Source of the DNA: Adiantum capillus-veneris
Lineage: Eukaryota > Streptophyta > Polypodiopsida > Polypodiales > Pteridaceae
Length of the DNA: 64,000 bases
Assembly (NCBI GenBank): GCA_014529385.2
Contig: CM043971.1
Location: 60,590,709 to 60,654,708, forward strand
Direction of reading: 5' to 3'
The position numbers and the translations under genes were made by a program. This document shows, in pieces, positions 24,157 through 36,240 of this stretch (position 1 is its first letter; each line of letters starts with the position of its first letter). Below the pieces are notes generated by a model. The model saw nothing but the letters and a program-made list of their open reading frames with translations. It searched no databases and had not been told where the DNA came from.

Positions 24157-25775
24157 TCACCGCAATCATCAATTAATTGAATAATACTTTGAGTACAACT
24201 TAGTCCTTAGCCAAGGCGGGCTGTTAACAACACCATCACTTGGATTAGCTGCTGCTAAGATTAACCGGGCCATTAACGACACCGGACTTAACAAAATGTT
24301 AATCAATCTTTAGTTGATGACGGTGATAGAAATTTCCTCGTGTCGCTTTAGCTGCTTCTTCTACTTTCGAGATTTTGCAAACCTCATGTAAGTTCATTTT
24401 GTCGATCGTCATGCATCAATTATTACCAACGTGCTACAACTCCCTGCTCTTTAATTGCTATCCGAAGCTTTAACACTTGCTTGACCAATACATTTGCTTA
24501 GCCTGCCTTGTGCTTTCCTCTTCCGTGCTCATTCAACAGTTCTGAGGTCTCTCCTTCTCAAGCACTTTACGCCCCTCTTCTCTATTTTACGGCCGAGACC
24601 AAGAGAAAGTGCCCCTTCCTTGCCGACTCCTTGCTCCCTTCTTCTCTATCTTATGCATGAGACGAAGAGAGCTTTACTCTTCTTTGTTTCTTGTCAGAGC
24701 CCTCTTTCGAGAGTCTTGCATCAAGACTTGATTCAAGTCTTGCTTTGAGTATTTCTTTGAGCCTTGCTTCGGGTCTTGCTCCTTGCCTTTGTCGTCAGCT
24801 CTCTTCACCTTAACCTCAATCTCCTTTTTCCTCAACCACAATCTTATTATGACTTGCTTGGTCACGGCACAGAGAAAAGAGAGCGAGAGAGCTTCCCCTC
24901 TTCTTGCTTCGTTGATAGCTTCCTCCCTTTCTTAATTCCCTCGTTATGCCTCCAATAATCTCATGCAAAAAAAAGAGTTCTCTATTAATAGAGTGCCCCT
25001 CTCTTAAGTAGTGGCACCGGGCGTCATTGACGTGGCGCAAGAAAGACTTCGATCACGTGGAGGGGTCGACTTCTGACCTTCACAAAACCCGGCGTGAGGG
25101 GTGTCGAATATCTGCACGAGGAGACCGTAAGTAGATTTCGCTTCAGTCGTGCACTCATCCGAGCAATGCCTTGCCCAGGGCGAGCTTTATGAACACAAGA
25201 CTCCTCAAAGAAATTACTGCTCATGCATTCCAAAATCCGATCGAGAGACAAAATATCTTACATGGAACCCCGTCCGAGCTGATCGAATTGACACGGATCC
25301 GGCCCCCAGTGAATCTTGAACGGCCAATAACTTGGCAACCGGAACTCCGATTGTGCTGATCTGAAAAGACCGACGCGCTCGACAAAGTGATCACTTCAGG
25401 CATGTGCATCCATTCCATTTTTGTCACCTCACTTGCAGTTGCCCAATCCGGTACGGATTTGCAATCGCCTTAAACTTCAAAGTGCCATAGCTTCTGCACC
25501 GTGGCTCCAATCGACGAGCCATAAAGACAGGCCGGTAGAGAACTTCAAGCACTACAATTCTAGATCATAAAATCCCATCTGTGCTCACTTCAAGCATAGT
25601 CCTTTTTAGCATCATTAAGACATCAATTGACCCTTTTCAGCCGCATCTAGCATACATTAATCATTAAACTTGACCTCTTATCAAGCCCTGATCACTGCTC
25701 ACTAAATGTGTAGGCTTCAAAGAAGCTTAGCTTGCATTTTTGTGCTCTTTTTCTCATCATGGAAGCGGAGCTGCA
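24157..25775 (-). other. Probable LTR and leader of the gag-like element
   Basis: No gene is visible. On the - strand the stretch lies upstream of the gag-like frame and its right edge abuts a broken copia fragment. A TGTCGTGCAG start near 25780 on the - strand is a possible LTR end. No second LTR copy or primer-binding site was found. Confidence 0.3.
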
Positions 25776-26096
25776 CGACACCGGACAAGAGGCATTGTTG
25801 GCACAAGTGATTGAATTCCCATGAGGGATATACTCGAGAGAGGTGAAAATTTCATGAGGTGAGGTAATGTACTTTGTAGCATCACTATCAAAATACCACA
25901 CATGTGAATCTGCAGCAAGTGACATGCATGCATCATGGACATTAGGATTGTAAGTGCACTTTGCACTAAAAGACCATCCTGCATGAACATTAACATCACA
26001 TAAGACACAACAATGACTGCATTTGTAGTGGAACCACCATTTGCAGTGGAACCACCCTCTTTATTCTTAGCCTCTTTGGCCTTCAACTTAGGACAG
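25776..26096 (-). pseudogene. Copia element A, nucleocapsid end and protease start
   Basis: The - strand encodes KAKEAKNKEGGSTANGGSTT followed by the protease region VWYFDSDATKYITS (DSGA reads DSDA) and SITCANNASCP. It is nearly the same as 27530-27830 of copia B. It continues the reading at 31168-31648, from which it was separated by the insertion of copia B. Its left end at about 25775 is truncated. Confidence 0.85.
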
Positions 26097-26322
26097 TGTT
26101 ACCATATACATGTGGTACTGATGTGTGTGAACACACTAGGACCGTTGGGGAATTTTTCCCTCTTTAGGAGGTTTTTTCTCCCGAGCATTGTATATATGCC
26201 CATCACTCTAGGGCTATCTATCTTTCCATTGCACACTAAGTAATACACTCTCTATTGTGTACCTTGAGCTTCCTTCATCTTCTCCAAGCTGTGTGTGTCT
26301 CTCTGCAACCCTAATTCCAACA
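26097..26322 (+). repeat. 5' LTR of copia B
   Basis: It begins TGTTACCATATACATGTGG and ends CCTAATTCCAACA. The same family of LTR occurs inverted at 58325-58552. Confidence 0.93.
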
Positions 26323-26324
26323 AT

Positions 26325-26339
26325 TGGTATCAGAGCAGG
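26325..26339 (+). other. Primer-binding site of copia B
   Basis: TGGTATCAGAGCAGG, complementary to initiator-Met tRNA, two bases after the 5' LTR. Confidence 0.88.
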
Positions 26340-26636
26340 TTGCATCCTCCCGGGCTTAGTCGCCAGCTGCTCGAGTACATGCCTGCTCACTTTCTTCGAT
26401 TTCAGTGAGCGTTCCGCAGGTCGTCATTTCTGATTTGGGCTCATTTCGGCCTCCGTTTCCACTACAGGAAGTACTGCACAGGCTATTTCGTCATTTTGTA
26501 CAAAGTTTCTGTTAGTGTCGTTTTCTGCATAACAGGTGTCTTACAGTCTTCTACGGTTTGTGCTATATAGCACGTGTTGTTCCTGCTCTGTTTCTCCTAT
26601 TTTCGGGCAGTTTTCACATCATGTGTAGCATTTACC

Positions 26637-29600
26637 ATGGCTGAGAACAACAACACTGATGTGTTCAAGATGTTTGCTGCTGTTGAGAATAGGTTGGATG
26701 GGGACAATTACCCTATGTGGGCTTATATGATGCAACATGTTCTTGTGTCAAAGGGCGTCTGGAATATTGTGTAGGACATTGATGTGTCCTGGTTCTGAGG
26801 ATAGAGGTGATGTTGAGGATGTTGTAGGTCTTGCTGCTATTAGAGTTGTTTTGCCTATAGCAGAACACGCTCGTTGGGATGTAAAGGATGCATAGGCTCA
26901 TGCATTGATTGCATTGTTTGTGAAGTGCACCATTGTTCCTCACATTCGTTCAACAAAATCTGCAAAACAGGCTTGGGATATTTTGGTTGGTCTTTATGCA
27001 AGTCGCAATGAGGCTAAAATTGCTTTGCTGCGTAAAGAGTTGGAGTCGAAGATTATGCATGAGGAAGATGGTATGGACACTTTCCTTGCTAGTGTCAAGG
27101 ATATCAATGAGCAACTTATTTCTGCGAGGTGAAGCTATTTCAGATAGTTCCCTTGTGCAGACTGTTCTTGATGCCTTACCAGATTCTTACCAGAATTTTG
27201 CTAGTACTTGGAGACTTATGACCCAAGGAAATCCAGAAGTTGTCAAGTTTGATACATTATGCACATTACTGTTGCAAGAGTCACTTTCCAAAAAAAATAG
27301 GACTAGACAGCGTGCAGTTGAATAGGATTTTATTGCTTCTCAAACAAAGGATGATAATAGCAATGCAACCACTTCTTATGGTTCTCTTGCGAGTGGCAAA
27401 ACTTCTGTTCCTAATGCTTCTGCTGGCAGCACTTTGTCTGGAAATTCTGGTGATAAGGGCAAAAAGAAGACGCGTTGCCATTATTGTAAAGCTAATGGTC
27501 ACTTGATCAAGCAGTGTCCTAAGTTGAAGGCCAAAGAGGCTAAGAAGAAAGAGGGTGGTTCCACTGCAAATGCCGGTTCCACTACAAATGCAGCCATTGT
27601 TGAGTCTTATGTGAAAGGAGATTGTGTTGCTGATGTTGATGCATAATGGGATTTTAGCGTAGAGTGTACTTATAATCCTGTTGTCCATGATGCATGCTTG
27701 TTCGTTCACATGTGTGGTATTTCGATAGTGGTGCTACAAAATTCATTACCTCACATCGTGAATTGTTTACCTCTCTCGAGTCTGTCCCTCATGGGAATTC
27801 AGTCACTTGTGCCAACTATGCCTCTTATCCGATTCAGGGAGGTGGAGAGATTGTGCTTACTGCTGGAAATGGCAGTTCCTTCACACTTGTTGATGAACTT
27901 TATGTACCTGTGATCAAGAAGAATCTCTTGTCTGTATCCACACTTGCTAAACTTAGACTTGTAGTCAAATTTGTGGATGACAGATGTACAATTCATGATC
28001 TCAATTTCGGGCATCTGGCCTTTTGTGCCATGGTCTGTATAAGCTTACTTTGTATGACAAGTGTGGAAAATTTTTTGCAAATGCTATTGCAGATTCAAGG
28101 GCTATTTCAGATGCAAAACTTTGGCATGCACGTTTTGGTCATCTGAATTTTGTCAGTTTGCTGTGTTTGCAGAAATCTGATATGGTTGCTTCTTTGCCGC
28201 CTCTTGAAGCACCTACCAAACATGTTTGTGAGGGATGTATTTTGGGTAAGATGCAGCGTTCTAAGTTTCCAAAGGATGGTTCAGTTCGGGCCACATGCAG
28301 GTTGCAGCTTGTGCATAGTGATGTTTGTGGGCCCATGCAAACTCTGTCCTTGGGCAATTACCTTTACTTCGTGACTTTCATTGATGATTACTCCAGGCAT
28401 GCATGGGTATTTCCGCTTAAAGGGAAGTCCAAAGTTTTTATGTGCTTCAAACAATTTCTGGCTATGGCTGAAAATGTCTCGAAATGTACTATGGGCACCC
28501 TCCATTCAGATCGAGGGGGGGAGTATATGTCTCATGAATTAAATGCATTTTTGGCTAGTTTTGGGATAAAATACCAATGTATAGTGCCTTATACACCTCA
28601 ACAAAATGGTGTTGCTGAGAAGAAAAAGAGGTCGCTGAAGGAAATGGCACGATGTCTGGTCAAAAGTCAAGATTTGACGCATTCTTTTTGGCTTGAGGCC
28701 ATCATGTGTGCCACTTATGTACTTAACAGGTTCCCTATGAAAGCTTTGCAGTCTATTACTCCATATGAAGCATGGCATGATAGAAAGCCTTCTATTGAGC
28801 ACATCCATGCTTTTGGCTGTTTGGCATATGCTTTGGTGCCACAAACACATTGCACAAAACTGGATGATAAGGTTGTCAAATGTATTTTTGTTGGTTATAG
28901 TGCTGAAATCAAAGGTTACAAGTTATATCATCCGCAAACAAAGCGTATTCTGTTTTCACGGGATGTCGTGTTTGTGGAAGATTCTGTTCAACCCTTGTTG
29001 TCATGTACTAGAGACAGTAATGTAAGCTCACAGGACATTTATGACACTTTGTTGCCTCTTTTCAATGGTGGAAATATGGATGTAAGTTCCAATGAGGCAA
29101 ATGTACAGCCTGTGGGGGTTTCTTAAAATGTTACAGATTAGACTATTATTGATGCAGATGCACATGATGTACTTGATTAGGAAAGGGCTAAAAATGATTA
29201 GGCTAGAGGTATGCCAAAATGGTTGGTGCACACTTTGCGTGACAGTAAATTGGATGCACCTTTGTCTAGTCGTACTCGTTCTGGCTCTCGCCATGCATCT
29301 TATGCATCAAATTGTTATGCTTTGGCTATGTCTAGCTTACATGATGTTGAGGAGCCTTTGTCTTTTGATGAAGCAAAGAATTTAAAAAATTGGATGTCTA
29401 CCATGCAATCAGAATATGATGCACTTATAGAAAATGACACATGGAATTTATGTGATTTACCTCTTGGCAAAAAGGCCATTGGTATGAAGTGGGTTTACAA
29501 GTTGAAACGCAAGCTGGATGGTAAGATCGATCGCCATAAGGCTCGACTTGTTGAAAAGGGTTATTCACAACAAAAAGCCATAGATTATGAAGAGACTTTT

Positions 29601-30866
29601 GATCCCACTTGTCGTATGACTATTATGCATTTTTTATGTGCATTGGCAGCTCATTTTGGTTGGGATGTACATCAATCAGACATTGTTACTACTTTCTTGA
29701 ATGGTGACATATTTGAGGAAGTTTATGTAACACAGCCTCACAGTTTTGTCATAAAAGGACAAGAGGACAAAGTGTACAGATGTAAGAAGGCTTTGTATGG
29801 GTTGAAGTAGTCTCCTCGTGATTAGTATGAGAAAGCTGACACTCATTTGGTTAAATGAGGCTTTCGTAACAGTCCAACAGAAAGCACATTGTATGTAAAG
29901 CGTGAGGGTGATGTACTTCTCATTGTGGTTCTTTATGTCGATGATTTGCTGATCACTGGACCAAATGAGAGACATATTATGGAATTTGAGGCTGATTTGA
30001 ATGTTGCATCATTACTTGGGTATAGAGTTTAAGCAGTGTGATGGTGGTATTTCCTTGTGTCAGAAACATTACATAGAGACATTGCTATGTAAGTTTGGAC
30101 TTGAGGATTGAAAACCTATTGCCACTCCCATGGAAATAGGTTTAAAGTTGAGTCTACATGATGCTGGAGATCCTGCTGATGTCAGTCTTTACCAAACTAT
30201 TGTTGGCTGCCTCATTTATGTATGCCACACGAGGCCAGATATTCAGTTTGCAGTCTCACAGGTCAGTAGATTTATGCATAGCCCAGGGTCTAAGCATTGG
30301 CAGTCTGTCAAGAGGATTTTCCGCTACCTTAGTGATAGTTTACATCTTGCCTTGTTTTATCCCAAGGGGGGATCATTGCTGCTAGACTTACATGCTTTTT
30401 CAGACTTAGATTGGGCTGATTGTTTTGACACGCGAGTGTCCACAAGTGGTTTTTGTTTCATGCTTGGCAGTTCATGTATATCATGGTTGAGCAAGAAGGA
30501 ACCTACTATCGCCACTTCAAGTTGTGAGGCTGAGTACAGGGCAGTCTTCACAGCTACGGTTGAGTGTGTATGGCTCAGATCCCTTATTGCTGATTTGGGT
30601 GCGGGACAAGACACTGCCAACACTATCTACACTGACAATCAGAGTGCATTGGCAGTTGCAAGGAACCCAGTTTTTCATGCTCGCACAAAGCACATCATGA
30701 GGTGCATTACCACTATGTTAGGGAGAGGATCTCAGCAGGCATGAGAGTTCATCTTGGCTTTTGTGCCAACACAGGACAACCTTGCAGATCTTTTCACAAA
30801 GGCATTGTCTCGTGAGAAGCTTGAAGATTTTCGCAAAGCTTTGGGCTTACTCCCCTTTGTGGACTG
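26637..30866 (+). pseudogene. Gag-Pol polyprotein of copia element B
   Basis: Gag begins at ATG 26637 (NNNTDVFKMFAAVENRLDGD) and hits a TAG at 26772. Further stops and frame changes follow at about 26895, 27130, 27325 and 27640. Domains in order: zinc knuckle CHYCKANGHLIKQC (about 27475), protease FDSGATKFITS (about 27720), the pre-integrase region and HHCC finger ending CEGCILGKMQ (about 28230), and the integrase core with HSDVCGP, HSDRGGEY and GVAEKKKR (28310-28630). RT follows from about 29380 (MKWVYKLKRKLDGK) with an intact box LYVDDLLIT at about 29935. RNase H contains DLDWADCF and SSCEAEYRA and ends near 30866. RT and integrase keep their catalytic residues but the frame is broken at least eight times. 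Confidence 0.9.
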
Positions 30867-30942
30867 ATCATGTCCTCAAGGCATGGCACTTCCCTTTACT
30901 CATGTGCCACCTCTCGTTCACCGCATCACTCCAGGGGAGATT

Positions 30943-31167
30943 TGTTACCATATACATGTGGTAGTGATGTGTGTGACCACACTAGGACCGCTGGGGCATT
31001 TTTCCCTCTTTAGGAGTTTTTTCTCCCGAGAATTTTATATACGCCCATCACTCTAGGGCTATCTATCTTTCCATTGCACACTAAGTAGTACACTCTCTAT
31101 TGTGTGCCTTGAGCTTCCTTCATCTTCTCCAAGCTATGTGTGTCTCTTTGTAGCCCTAATTCCAACA
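30943..31167 (+). repeat. 3' LTR of copia B
   Basis: It matches 26097-26322 and is preceded by the purine-rich CAGGGGAGA. Confidence 0.93.
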
Positions 31168-31648
31168 AACACTGGTTGATCAAGTGATCATTATCTTTAC
31201 AATGATGGCAACCCATCTTCTTTTTTCCCTTATCACCAGAATTTCTAGAAAAATTGCTGCTAGCAAAAGCATTAAGAACAAAATTTTTGCCACTCGTAGC
31301 AGAACCATAAGAAGTGGTGCTGTTAGCACCCTTTCTTTGAGAAGCAATAAAAGCCTGTTCAAGTGCACAGTACCTAGTCCTGTTTTTTTTGGAAAGTGAC
31401 TCTTGCAACAGCAATGTGCATAATGCATCAAACTTGACAGCTTCAAGATTTCCTTGGGTCATAAGCCTCCAAGTACTAGCAAAAGTCTGTAAGAATCTGG
31501 TAAGGCATCAAGTACAATCTGCACAAGGGTACTGTCTAAAATGACCTCACCTACAAACATAAGTTGCTCATTGGTATCCTTGAGACCAGTAAGGAAAGTG
31601 TCCATATCATCTTCCTCATGCATAATTTTTTATTCCAGCTCTTTACGC
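31168..31648 (-). pseudogene. gag: Copia element A, middle of Gag
   Basis: The - strand encodes the gag C-terminus (LEAVKFDALCTLLLQES) and a zinc knuckle starting CHHCKDNDHLINQC. The right edge at 31648 is where gypsy C inserted. Upstream gag sequence resumes at 57600. The left edge is the insertion of copia B. Confidence 0.88.
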
Positions 31649-33653
31649 TGTCGAGTAATTTGCGGTCTTGCTAGGAAAGCGATGGGCTTCTGGCTGTGAG
31701 AGTTTAAGAGAGAACTCTAAAAAACTATATGAAGGAGTTAAACCATAGATGCCATGAATTCTAGGGTTTGGAAGGAAGTGCAATCAAAGAAGCCCCACTC
31801 TTTCTCCCTTGCATTCACACACTCAAAGAAAGAACATAGAAGAGAATATCAAAACAACACAAAGATAAAAACATCAAGGCTATGGTCATATCGTATCATG
31901 GGGAATATGAAAGGGTCAATAGATGAGTTAATAGCATTCAATATTTATCGACCAAACACGCTACAAATTTTTTGTTGGAATTGTAGTTTTGTGTTTACCA
32001 TAATATATATGTTTTGTCTAGTGATTGGGATTAATTGTGTGTACAAATCCTCTTGGTTCATGGCAAGATAACTACACTTACGTCAAAAGAAAAGTTATAG
32101 TCCATAAGAGGTAGTATGATGGGATCCGGTGAAAGAAGTATTTCATATTGAGCCTTTCTGAGCCAAAGAGAAACACTATACGTTGCTAAAAGTGTATCTT
32201 ATGGCTAGTCCATACGTTAATTCTAATAGATCACATAGAGTGGAAGCAATAGAAATTCTCATCATGTGGATTATTTATCTAGGATAGTATGTGAGAAATG
32301 AAGATATGAGAGAAGTGAAGAGATGAGAAGTTTTCCTCCCAAGCCCTATTCTTGCCCATAGGCAATAAGGATACTCTGGGAACAGATGTACTTGTAGCAA
32401 GGAGGACCTATAATTTGTAGAGAGAATGAATTTCTAGAGTGAGAGAGATAGGTTTGGTTAGAGAGGGAGATGGAATCAAAGATATATGTTGGATTAGAGA
32501 TATAAGGTAGGATTAAAGCTGAAAAAGAAAACAACAATAAATCAACAAAATATCAAAGTAAAACACATCTTACTTGACAAACTCTTCGGGAGTTGTTCAC
32601 CATTATGATGGAGAGAGAAGAAGTTGGGAGACTTCAGCTTTGATTGATGCACCAAGCTCAAGATCTTCTTTGATTATAGTTGATCTTACAATGATAGCCT
32701 ACAAGTATGGCTAGTTCTCCTCTAGGAGCAAGTGTAGGCTTAAGCTTATGTTAATGGCTAAGTACAAGTAGGCAACAATCCTCTCACTCACTCATGGATC
32801 ATCTCATGAATTGCTTGAATGGTTTTTAAGGAAGAAGAGGTCCCCTTTTATAGGTGAAGGGAATCCCCAAGGGTTTACACAAGAAGAGAAGAGACAGTGT
32901 GAACATAAACGGGCAAAGTGTGAAATGAGTTGTCCCTGCATGATGTGGGCAGACTGGGGTCCAGTATTTTGATCATATCTCCTTAACCGTGGCTCCAAAT
33001 TAAAACGTAAAAATATGGATAAAAAATTCAGCTCATTAGCTAAGACGCCCATTCTAGATACTTTTTCCAATTTGGATTGGAACCTTGTGTATCAAAATAG
33101 GGTACAATTTTGGCAGAAAAAGTCTTCTTGTGGTCCCCTTAGCCTAGACTTTTATTTGATTCCAACGGACACCTCATGCCATATGAAAGCATGGCATTGC
33201 TCCTTGACAAAGTTTTGTAATCATGCTTGCAATAATGCATTAAAATAGATATATCTTTGAAAATCATGCCACCTAGTGTCCCACTAGGATTTGATTCCTT
33301 GCTAGTAGCTATTAAAAAGAAATATAATAAAAATATGAAAAGTACATAGAAATATATTGAAAGTTACCCTAGATATAGTATCTAGCTAGGGTGTGAGATG
33401 ATAATGAGGTAGTAGAAATAAATAATCAATGCATTTTGCCCCAAGTTAAAGAGGCGGAGCTATTGATGCTTTTCCTATAGTACTTTTTAATGGTAAAGTA
33501 AGAATATGTTACCCTTGAGATAAAATATAGGATGAGATAGAAAGCTTATTATTATACTTAGATACACTATAAGAAATATAATTATGTATCTAGAAAGTTG
33601 CAAGATAGATCTTGTAGCATGCGTTTCCACTATGTACGTGTCACAGCACGACA
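31649..33653 (-). repeat. 3' LTR of gypsy C
   Basis: A 2005-bp repeat beginning TGTCGAGTAATTTGCGG on the + strand and ending CACGACA. It aligns with 51063-52897 plus 57461-57599, with many substitutions and several indels, including about 40 bp absent from the right copy near 51655. Confidence 0.92.
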
Positions 33654-33668
33654 TCCACCCCCTCTAAA
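33654..33668 (-). other. Polypurine tract of gypsy C
   Basis: On the - strand TTTAGAGGGGGTGGA directly precedes the 3' LTR start TGTCG. Confidence 0.75.
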
Positions 33669-33669
33669 C

Positions 33670-34576
33670 CTGCCACATTATCTCTTTGTAAGATCAGCCC
33701 TCTTGTACATCTTCCTTGATTTCTTCTTCATTGGATGATTCCAAAGCTTCATATTTTCTTTAATCTTCAATTGTGTTTTTCTCTTCCTCCTCATCAACAT
33801 CTTCTGGATCATTGTCTCATTTTCTCTTAAGCCTTTTTATCCTTTTTCCTACAATGTGAATCTTTACTTCTATACCATCTAGTTCAGACAATCTATAAGT
33901 AGCATTTTCATGCACATACTTTACAACATACGGCAAACCATCTTTTTGATAACTTACACATGACTGTGTGGTGGTTATCGAGGCTACTATCATACACTAA
34001 AACCCAGTCACCTTTGTCACTTGCTCTACTCCTAAGCCGATGTCACTTATCAAAGTAGTACTTGTTTTTCAACCTTGCATTTTTGAGTCATTCTTTTGTA
34101 GCCTCAATGTCTCTAGATCTTCTCTCTAGTTGCCTTATGTGCAAGGCAAGGATACCTTCCCTGCTAAGCTCCTCTTACCAAGGTAGTACATTCCATGTGG
34201 GAATTGTATCTTCAATTGGCATCATTGGCTTTTGACCATACATTAGCTCCGCAGGCATGTAGCTAGTTTTACTGAGCTATTTGTTGTACGATCAGCCCAT
34301 AAAGCATATGGTAACAATTTTTTCCATTCACCAACTCTTCCTTCACAAGCCTTGGCCAAAGCTTTGATGATAGGAGAATGCCCTGTTTCCCTCTTTCCAT
34401 TGCCTTCAGGGTTGTAAGATGTAGTAAGAGAGATTGATTCCTAATCTGGAAAAGAACTCCCTTGCTTCCTCGGCATCCACTTCACCTCGGTCTATAGTGA
34501 TCTTTCCCAAACAACCATAACGGAAAATCACCTCATCAAGAAGGAATTTGCATACAGCTTCTGTGTTTTTTGCTCT
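33670..34576 (-). pseudogene. Integrase core end and C-terminal part (gypsy C)
   Basis: On the - strand the core resumes with NTEAVCKFLLDEVIFRYG and the second catalytic aspartate in KITIDRGEVDAEEAREFF, then GIL(L)SSKLWPRL-type sequence, the palindromic MPIE-like region and SRASDKGDWVLVYDSSLDN near 33970. The segment is full of stops. It connects across the 1.27-kb transposon to the first half of integrase at 35849. Confidence 0.75.
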
Positions 34577-34579
34577 TTA

Positions 34580-35845
34580 CACTAGTTTGGTACCAAAATA
34601 AGACAGTTTAGTGTCCTTTTTTTGCAAATTTAAATTAAATGCTACTTGCATTAGACGGTTTATATAAGAAAACCCTCTTGATATGCTTAAATATGTTAGT
34701 TAGAGGATATTTTAAAAATATAACCTTACATTTTATAATTTACCATGATCAGAAACTATACTCATCAAGTTGACCCTCGTAAGACTGCGATTGATGGTTT
34801 GAAGAGATTGACTTTATAAGCTCAAGAAAAAATGAAGCGACCTTGTAAATCGTTATATACAAAGAAAAATATGTTTTTATTATAGATAATTGAAGGACCT
34901 ACTATTCATGAAGTCACTGGCAAGGGCTACTATTCATGAAGTCCTTGGCCATTGCAAGGATATCGCTGTATACAAAGAAAAATATGTTTTTGCTGTATTT
35001 GTGAGTTTTAAAAAGTGTTACATTGATTATCCTTTCCATCGAGGAATCAAGGTGGTAAGTAGAAGGACTTTGGTATGCAACAACTGCATAAGAGAGAACT
35101 TTGATATTTTCATTCTTGAGACATAAGCATTAAAAACCTTAAATCAAAATCTCTATAGATCAACTAAATGTATCAAAGTACATGGTACATACATAGTTGG
35201 GGTGCCCAAAACCTTGGTTTTAATGTTATCATGGAGAACTCAAGCTTTTGAAGAGTTTTTGCACGATAAAAAATTCAAGATAGAGTTCAAGCAATGAGAT
35301 TTAATTGAGTTAGGGAGCCCAAAAAATACGTAGTTTCTTGGTTTCAATGTATAAAGTCATTTGTAGTTGTCAAATTGCACTAGAATAGCCCCAATTCCAC
35401 GAGGGGACCTTTGGAAGACCAAAATTATGCTCTTATTCAACACGTGCTCAAGTATGAAATTATGTCTATAACTTGCGTGTGACTTGGAAACTTGTCCTTA
35501 AAGTGCATTCCATTTTTTTGTAACACTAAGTGCTAACAATTGGCTTTTATAAACATAAAAAAGGCCATCTCTACAAAAAGATGTAAGAATTTATGAGTGT
35601 TTAGGAAAAACAGCTTGAAATTTTACTAAAATCTATGACTTAGAACTTACCATAATTCTATCCATACGGCTTGTATTTTGACATGGAGAAAAATCCAATG
35701 TTTTCTTTCCCTCATAACCAACCTATGATAGAATCAAGGTATAATATACTTCTTCTAGCTTGACAAATAAATTGCCAAAACTTGGAAGGAAAACATGACA
35801 CTTTAGTGTCTCACGACACTTAAGTGTCCAATTACAGAACTAGTG
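34580..35845. mobile_element. Non-autonomous DNA transposon with CACTAG ends
   Basis: A 1266-bp insertion interrupts the integrase of gypsy C exactly. Its ends are imperfect inverted repeats beginning CACTAGTT on both strands, and it is flanked by the 3-bp direct repeat TTA (34577-34579 and 35846-35848). Removing one TTA and the insert reconnects the integrase frame apart from one extra A in a homopolymer. Subterminal motifs built on AGTGTC/GACACT recur near both ends. No transposase is present. The ends fit CACTA; a TTA duplication is also usual for PIF/Harbinger, so the superfamily is undecided. Confidence 0.8.
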
Positions 35846-35848
35846 TTA

Positions 35849-36240
35849 ATGCTTGCCCTTCAATCTGGTTAGTTAGGTCCTCTCGTGCAGGAACCAAGTA
35901 TCTCACCTACCAAAGTCCTAAAGGCATTGAGACTAGATCCACAACCCATTTATAGTGCATGGCCAATGGATATGTAGGGTGCAATCCATCACAATGTTGG
36001 ACATTTGAATACATTTGACAAGTTTCACACGACTCTACAAATTGAGATACATCTTTATACATACCCTTCCACCAATATTTTTCTTTCAACTTGGAGAAGG
36101 TTGCCCACACAGCCCATGTCCAGCCCATAGACTCTCATGAAACTCTTGCATGAGCTTTACTTGAGTCTCTTTTTTACATATAACCCGTTGTACATGTGGT
36201 GTAGCATCCTTTTGTTTAGGATGCTTCCACAAGTAACCAT
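35849..36240 (-). pseudogene. Integrase zinc finger and core start (gypsy C)
   Basis: The - strand carries the HHCC finger, ending SCETCQMYSN, and the core start HYKWVVDLVSMPLG with the first catalytic aspartate, then VRYLVPAREDLTNQIEG. A frame change lies near 36110. The right side continues into the region upstream of integrase. Confidence 0.85.

Larger units (their letters stand above)
26097..31167 (+). mobile_element. Ty1/copia retrotransposon B, inserted in copia A in reverse orientation
   Basis: LTRs lie at 26097-26322 and 30943-31167, with a primer-binding site and purine tract. The flanks (GACAG on the left, AACAC on the right) fit a decayed 5-bp duplication of GACAC. That word is what the coding frame of the interrupted - strand copia A requires at the junction (NQC-PKLK). 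By eye the LTRs differ at about 13-14 positions and one indel, so it is older than copia D. Confidence 0.92.

Noticed and set aside
24494-24958. Serine/leucine-rich open frames
   Set aside because: Low-complexity CTT/CTTGC-rich DNA explains them, and they overlap on both strands.
31754-32071. Open frame in the LTR of gypsy C, repeated at 51295-51483
   Set aside because: Both copies sit inside the LTR, which explains the conservation; no recognisable protein.
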